From: Glandiceps talaboti
Taxonomy: Eukaryota; Hemichordata; Enteropneusta; Spengelidae
Length of the DNA: 62,500 nucleotides
NCBI RefSeq assembly: GCF_964340395.1
Contig: NC_135561.1
Coordinates: forward strand, 12,325,461 to 12,387,960
Direction of reading: 5' to 3'
Every line of letters begins with the position of its first letter. Within the stretch, counting starts at the first letter, position 1. The notes below the pieces were generated by a model. The model was not told the origin of the DNA and searched no databases. It was given only the letters and a program-made list of their open reading frames with translations. A program made the translations under genes and the position numbers. Positions 55,643 to 62,500 of this stretch are shown piece after piece.

Positions 55643-58600
55643 TACATACATACATACATACATACATACATACATACATACATACATACATACATACATA
55701 CATACATACATACATACATACATACATACATACATGCATTACATTACGTCACGTCACGTCACGTCACTTCACATCACATCACATCACATTCCATCACATC
55801 CCATCCAATCCCATCACATATCATATTACATCACATTACATAACTGGCACAACAACACTATTCCAAACATACATAACTCTACAGTTGGCACTTACCGTTG
55901 GGTACGACAGGGATGGTACAGTGTATCTAATAGAACCACTTTGTGTTACCAGTGTCAACACTGACGTAATGCCTAGCGATGCCCTAGCAGGTGTAGCATC
56001 CACATGTAGCCAGAAGGATATCCATGACGTAATAACCAACAGAAAGGATGGCAGAAACAGATTAACGATGAAAAATCCCAATGAACGTTCAAGCACAAAC
56101 TCAGCCTCTAATGTAGAGAAATTCCCTGTGAACAAAATAAACAAAGAACATACTAACAATTAACATATTCAAATTCCTGTATTTGAAATATAGGGAAAAT
56201 TTGCATATAACCGTCACTATTCGTTTACTATTTCCTTAGGGCACTATTTATTTAACACGGGAGTCCAATGAGTGATTTTCCTTTACTTTGGAAAGCAAAT
56301 TCATGTTATAAAACACATATTGCCTAGCCTTATTCAGTTCTACACTACTATTGCCATAGATAAAAAAAAATAGAATAGGACGAGTACCTCACTTTACGCA
56401 AATAGAGGAGTCACTGTGGGTGACTTGTCCATACCACGTGACCTGATCTACGCCAATCACTTAAGACTGTGTGAAACGGTGTGTACAGGCTCTAAATTGG
56501 ATTATAGCTCACGCTGATGTATGTGTGTGGTATCCTCTGTGAAGAATGATCACAGCAACACACTGAACGATGTACAGAATGATAATTAGTACAGACAATA
56601 TCTATTAGACTTTTATAATACAAAAAGTAAAACCCAAAAATTGTAAAGGAACAGTTACACAAGACTGTATTTGAGTTGAGTTGATGACACTTCCTCATAC
56701 CCTGAAATTAAACTTTTATCTCAGAGTCTGTTCAATCTGCAATGACTAAGAAGATCTAATGCAATTTATGTAGGTCGGTATTACATCAATTGTTTTTAAA
56801 TTTATGAACAAAATGTCGTTCAAACTGGGAATTCAAGACCTGAAGCTGAATTCTTAGTAGTCCATCAAAACATGACATTAATCAGACTTACCGAACGGTG
56901 TTTCATCAAACTGCATCCTTGTGTTTACCTTCACCAATGAATACTGTGGAATTATGATATTGGGATCCGACAAAATGGGGTCGAAGCTCCGCCATCGAAG
57001 AATCACGTGATCACTACTGTAAGCATCTGTAGAGATAAAGATTGCATATCTTTGGGTATATACAAGTTCATGATGTTAAAGTTACCCAACACAATACCCT
57101 TATAATTATTTACCCACAGGGCGCTAAAGGGACTATTTGAACATGTATACATTCCAGAAACTGCCGCAAGTGAAATATTCCACTCTCAAAGGAATCTCCA
57201 AATTAAGTCGCTTTACCTATGTATTCTTTTCCGACACGTCCCTTGAAGAGCGCCCTCACAAAATGAAGCTCACAAAAGCACCTGTCACGCTGCCTGCGTG
57301 TTTAGAGTCATAAAACATTATTAATTCGTCATGCATGACGGAACTTACAACTTCTGATTCCCAGGGGACATTTCTGAACATCGAGGGGAAAGAGTTGTAG
57401 TTTCATATAACATGTCAGGCTTAGTGTTAATCTGAAAGGAAGAAGACGAAGAACTCGTGTCATGACATCATTAGCAATGTAGATAGGGAGGACTGATCCT
57501 TTAATTGAATGGTTCATACACAGGCGTGTGTTCTTTTCTTACTCTTTTTTGATGAAAACCATTAATGTTGTTATACCCCTACATATAATTATAATCAATA
57601 GCTATTTAGGTCAATGGCTACTATGTAATGTAAAATTATTATTAAAATTTTATCTAAAAAAAATCTAAAATCTTGAGAAGGTGAAGGTGAAGGAAAACAG
57701 CCCCTAATGACAAAGTGATAACAAATAATTACTAAAAAAAAAGATAACCAAACATTCAGAATTAAATATGTGTTTGAATTTTATAATTAGATACATATTC
57801 TAAGCTCATATATGCATTGCCATAAACAAAATTCCGCACATGCTGCGAATTCAAACATGTATATTGATGATAATAACTAGACGCATTTGTAGAATGTCAG
57901 AAAATTCCTTTAAAATCTACCTGGTCCTCTGTGTACAATATATTCGACTTGCAATGTCTCACATTCTGTGAATATTTATTGGTTACTTTTCGGTCTTTCC
58001 TTATGTTTTTCGAACCATTGTAAGATGATGCTGTAGATCCCAAAGGTGTAATATCTTAAATCGCGCAATTCTATATATGTTTTCAGATTCTATTCTATTC
58101 TATTCTATTCTATTCTATTCTATTCTATTCTATTCTATTCTATTCTATTCTATTCTATTCTATTCTATTCTATTCTATTTCATCCTAACTCAACCCAACG
58201 TAACCCAACCCAATTCATCCCTACCCAACCATTACCAACTCAACACCAATCCCAACCCAACCCAACACAGGCAAACTAAATCCAACCCAACCATCCCGAC
58301 GGAACCCAACCCAACACAGCCAAACTAAATTGTACTTAAACCCAACCATCCCATCCCAACCTAACACAACTCCACTCAAACCAACCAAACTCAATTCAAC
58401 TAGACGCAACCCAACCATCCTATCCCAACCCATCCCAACCAATCTCAACCCAGCCCAGTAAATATGTCGGATATTGTTTTTAATTACAGGCCGCGGTAGT
58501 GCGAGCCTTCCTAAGAGTCCTTCCGCCAGCCGTACAACCTCGGTCCACACACAAAAGTATCCGGACATAAAAGTGCAAAGTTGATGGAAAAATGGAAACT

Positions 58601-60887
58601 TGATTAATTGGACAGAGACTATTTTGAAGAAATAAATAAATTATTAAGCTAGTTTTCATATTTTTAATTAGTCCTCACATTAATACTGCATACTTTGAAA
58701 TAAACACACCTGGGGTTGCCCCGTGCCATGTGTTTCAATTGAAATAGACATAATTGAGAAACACAAGGTAAACATGCATGGCTATATACTACACCGAGGC
58801 ATGTCCTTTCTGATAAAAATGTACAAAACAAAACTACCAGAACCCATATATCATTACTAATCATATAGCCTACTTTTTTGTCTTCAATCGTTGCAAACCA
58901 GTGTGATAATTCAAACAGAAATTTGAGACAAATGATCATTTTCCGGTACAAGTTTGACTTAGAAACCATCCCATTCAAGAAAAACTGGCGGGAAAACTAT
59001 CAGAGACTGCACGATAAACAAAAAGTTTGTTGAAATGGCGGGATAATCATTCCTGAGCAGGATTGGTCGCTGCATGGACAGCAGAAAAATAACAAACATT
59101 ATTGTAGCATAACTTTGTGCCCCAGGCTGCAGCAAATGTAAGATTTGCCAAAGCCTTTTGAAATATCAGAAGAAGAAAAAATGGCCACAAACCTGGTAGA
59201 GTATGTAATATTGCCATCAGGCTGCAGAGATAGCGCTATATTTTCCGACAGTATTTGGTGCAGATCTCCTTGTTTTTCATTTAAAAAGTAAATATCAGGT
59301 AACCAGAATCGTTTTATCGACTCTACAGTTTGGAAAACAAGTCCTGAAGACGAGTTGTGTACTAGTCTGTCGTCAACCCATTGGATGTATAAGTCCATAT
59401 TGACCGAGTAATCCTGTCAATCAACCAATCAAATTGCGCGTTAAACATTAGCTTCAATGTTGGCACTGTCGTCAAAAATTAAAATTTTTATATTTTTTAA
59501 GAAATGATAGTTCTAAAGACAGAAAACATACAATATTTGTTAGGGTTTTTATGTTGAAATGGAACGAACTTCAAAGTGACAAAGAAGTTTATTCACCTTT
59601 TCAATTACATTCCAGACTGGCGGGGCACGGACGGAAATACGCGGGCGCCATTTTTTACTTCAAATTTCTGAAAAAAGTATCTTCTTAGCAAAAGTTTTGT
59701 GTCTAATTCACAGAGGAATACCATTTAGATAATTCCAGTCTAAAATTTAGTTGATTTATGACAAAAACGGACGAGAAAACGTAATTTTTAATCAATATTT
59801 TAAAGGGAAAGGGTCAGGTATCGGACAAGCTGTATTGAATGCCAAACGTTGATGACAGTACGCATGCATATGAAAAATTATCTTTTAAAACAAAAAGTTG
59901 ATTGAGCACCGCCGTAAATGCAAATATTTGTAATACAATTCTAGCACACGTCAAATCATTGAAATTCCAAACTTAACATGTTTAAACGTAACTTTTCATA
60001 AAATATCATCCCTGTCTTTCTTTCTCTACGTATATTTGGATTGGGAAACCGCTGAATTTTTCATAAGCGATGATATGGTGTCAAAGTTCAACTTTCACTA
60101 ACATTCTTATATAGTCCAACATTTCTCAGTAAACTAGTACATTATGTTCAGCTCCCCTTAGGGTTTACAAAACTAGTTCTGCAGAGATGATCTGATACTC
60201 CATACTGTCCTAAGGTAGTACTCAGTTCAGAATACATTGAATCATAGAGGGAAGCATGCAGAAAAATCCTCTTCAGAATTTGTTGTTGTTAGTCCCTTCC
60301 CGAGTCGACCGCTGCACCACGGCGTAACAGACAAACATACAAACCACACCGTGGCACTTACCATAGACAAAGCTGTGACTGAACCGAAACTATCGATGGA
60401 TAGAAAACACGTCACATCTACCTGGTCACCTAGGAGGAAAGATGTTAAGATAATTCATTTTTGAAACTTTAACACTCCGCAACATTCTAGCAAAAGAAAC
60501 CCTGTAATTTAAATATGGTAATTTATGCCAATTGCAAGATGATGCTATTGACCTATGGAACATTTGGATCACATATTTATATCTTCCATGACCCATAGCG
60601 TCGTCAGGTTCAGATTAGTTAAGGTCAAATATGAAAATAGTCCATCATTGGGTATGTGTTTTGGGACAGGAAGAGAAATGTCGAAAATATACATCTAAAC
60701 ATTTACCATGCAGATGTGGTCGAAATGTGCTATACATGGTATCGTTGCTTAGCAACATTTTCATTAACCGTACATGTTCATCGACCTGTAGTTGGCTTGC
60801 AGAGTGAGCGTCGTCTCCGCTGGCTGCAGTTAATCCAAACCAGCCGACCAGTAAACTGTGGATTGTTAAAATAAGGCCAGATGTCAT
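54624..60887 (-). CDS. Cys-loop ligand-gated chloride channel subunit (glycine/GABA/GluCl type), eight exons
   Basis: Complete gene on the minus strand. Exons: 60887-60707, 60429-60362, 59413-59193, 57431-57349, 57026-56892, 56125-55896, 55466-55314 and 54905-54624. Lengths are 181, 68, 221, 83, 135, 230, 153 and 282 bases, total 1353, encoding 450 residues. All introns are GT-AG and all phases join. A signal peptide covers about residues 1-22. The extracellular domain has 'FWLPDIYFLNEK' (loop A), the Cys-loop C164-C178 with 13 residues between, and loop B 'YAYSSDHVILRW'. TM1 is about 246-269; TM2 opens 'TPARASLGITSVLT', the Pro-Ala-Arg filter of anion channels; TM3 about 308-330; a short M3-M4 loop; TM4 'IGFPMVFAVFFSLFWIVF'. 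The second Cys pair found in loop C of glycine receptors and GluCl is absent. It should form a pentameric plasma-membrane chloride channel; the ligand is not assignable. Confidence 0.95.
55555..55735. repeat. (AC)n and (CATA)n microsatellites in a channel intron
   Basis: Located in the intron between the TM2 and TM3 exons. AC units give way to a long CATA array. Confidence 0.95.
55741..55850. repeat. Pentameric TCACA/TCACG tract
   Basis: Four consecutive 'acgtc' units, then diverging 'acatc', 'ccatc' and 'acatt' pentamers, directly after the CATA array and ending some 45 bases before the TM1-TM2 exon's donor. Confidence 0.85.
58087..58180. repeat. (TTCTA)n pentanucleotide microsatellite
   Basis: About 18 perfect units within the 1.76-kb channel intron. 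It is followed to about 58455 by a degenerate 'cccaacc' pentamer-rich stretch. Confidence 0.97.
58181..58455. repeat. Degenerate CCAAC/CCATC pentamer-rich tract
   Basis: Repeated 'aacccaacc', 'ccatccc' and 'aactcaac' strings with few G on the plus strand. The 115-codon minus-strand frame across it is compositional. Confidence 0.8.
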
Positions 60888-60914
60888 GTTTATCGCAGGT
60901 TAAATGCATTGCAT

Positions 60915-61034
60915 TATACATACATACATACATACATACATACATACATACATACATACACATACATACATACATACATACATACATACATACATACATA
61001 CATACATGCATACATACATACATACATACATACA

Positions 61035-61065
<31 letters not shown>

Positions 61066-61066
61066 G
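60915..61066. repeat. (CATA)n microsatellite immediately 5' of the channel ATG
   Basis: About 38 units with single interruptions, ending 28 bases upstream of the channel start codon on the minus strand. If transcribed, it would lie in the 5' UTR. Confidence 0.95.
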
Positions 61067-61506
61067 TATGTATAAGTCGTTAATATGTAAAATGGAAAGC
61101 ACCTCAGTCACCAATTTCGCCATGATCGAAGTTTTTGATCTCTACTAAGATTATCATGTGTATGATAGCTTGGTTAACGTTATAGACGTTTGAAATAATG
61201 GAAAAAATATGAGCATTTGACGTCTTGTTTTAAAGGAAACCGACAATCGTCTTTATTCTAACGTGGGACGAAATGAATTTTTCAAGTTTTGTTTCAAAAG
61301 TGTATTTTACATTAAGTAGGTGTTTAGGTACAAGGAAGTCAATGACCTTATCTGTAGACAGAGTAGGGTAATCATAACAATTTACTACGTCACTCCTTGT
61401 GTTGAGTAGAACTTCTCATTATGATAACTTCATATTACTTTAGCAGTTGTACGTCATGATAATTGCACATAGGAAAAAACAGCGATAACAATGATTTCTG
61501 TTGAAA

Positions 61507-62345
<839 letters not shown>

Positions 62346-62500
62346 ATGGGAGGCGTAAGTAGGACATGCCTACAAGGTCTGCTGTCTATTCTCAACGGAA
62401 GTGACGTTCGCTACGAAAGTGAGGCGCTGGAAAGTGACGTTTCAGCTGAAAGTGAGGCGCTTGTCTGTGTCGTCTGCAAGTCGTTATTTCTATATCTGAA
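62346..62500 (+). CDS. Partial open frame at window edge, unknown protein
   Basis: ATG in a strong context ('ataccATGG') opens a frame of 51 codons that is still open at the last base. The sequence contains an imperfect 11-residue repeat, 'ESEALESDVSAESEAL', encoded by two 33-base tandem units (from 62396 and 62429), then 'CVVCKS', a CxxC pair that could begin a zinc-binding domain. The local base composition is much richer in G and C than its flank. It may be the first exon of a gene continuing to the right, or a chance frame over a short tandem duplication. Confidence 0.4.
   Translation, partial: MGGVSRTCLQGLLSILNGSDVRYESEALESDVSAESEALVCVVCKSLFLYL

Overview
This is a stretch of an animal (metazoan) nuclear genome, not prokaryotic. 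It has two spliced genes with GT-AG introns, two intronless GPCR genes, tRNA-derived SINE, LINE and Penelope-like relics, foldback/MITE elements, and very abundant tetranucleotide microsatellites (TGTA, CTGT, GACA, CATA). An AT-rich, SSR-rich marine invertebrate, perhaps a hemichordate, lancelet or lophotrochozoan, would fit. The species cannot be fixed from this window alone.

Layout. Positions 1-2600 hold a dispersed repeat and short tandem duplications. A rhodopsin-class GPCR on the minus strand (2625-3541) carries one homopolymer frameshift. Positions 3.6-13.1 kb hold microsatellites, a LINE reverse-transcriptase relic (6893-7240), a degenerate satellite block (7300-8030), and a SINE (10578-10949) nested inside a second copy of the dispersed repeat. 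A Penelope-like relic with a GIY-YIG domain lies at 13101-13771. An intact 665-codon aminergic/muscarinic-like GPCR is on the minus strand (14128-16125), followed upstream by a foldback element. Positions 17-30.5 kb contain repeats and no gene that I can support.

The first spliced gene (minus strand, 37338 to 30905, three exons, 161 codons) matches the ciliary microtubule inner protein C2orf50/CIMIP5. An RFX X-box-like site and an NRF1-like site lie about 0.8 kb upstream of its ATG, as expected for a ciliary gene. Its introns have been colonised by a TTAA-flanked palindromic MITE and by one copy of an approximately 0.8-kb element whose inverted partner lies 9 kb away. Positions 38.3-54 kb are mostly gene-poor, with an inverted pair of repeat dimers, another MITE and one weak candidate exon.

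The second spliced gene (minus strand, 60887 to 54624, eight exons, 450 codons) is a complete Cys-loop anion channel subunit (glycine/GABA/glutamate-gated chloride channel type). Its 68-, 221-, 83- and 153-base exons match the lengths I recall for vertebrate GABA-A/glycine receptor genes. At the right edge an open frame starts at 62346 and runs off the window.

The functional genes (two GPCRs, one chloride channel, one axonemal protein) look like independent neighbours, not a coordinated cluster. I see no operon, CRISPR array or defence island, and no convincing previously undescribed molecular system. The best novelty lies in the mobile-element structures and the ciliary promoter.
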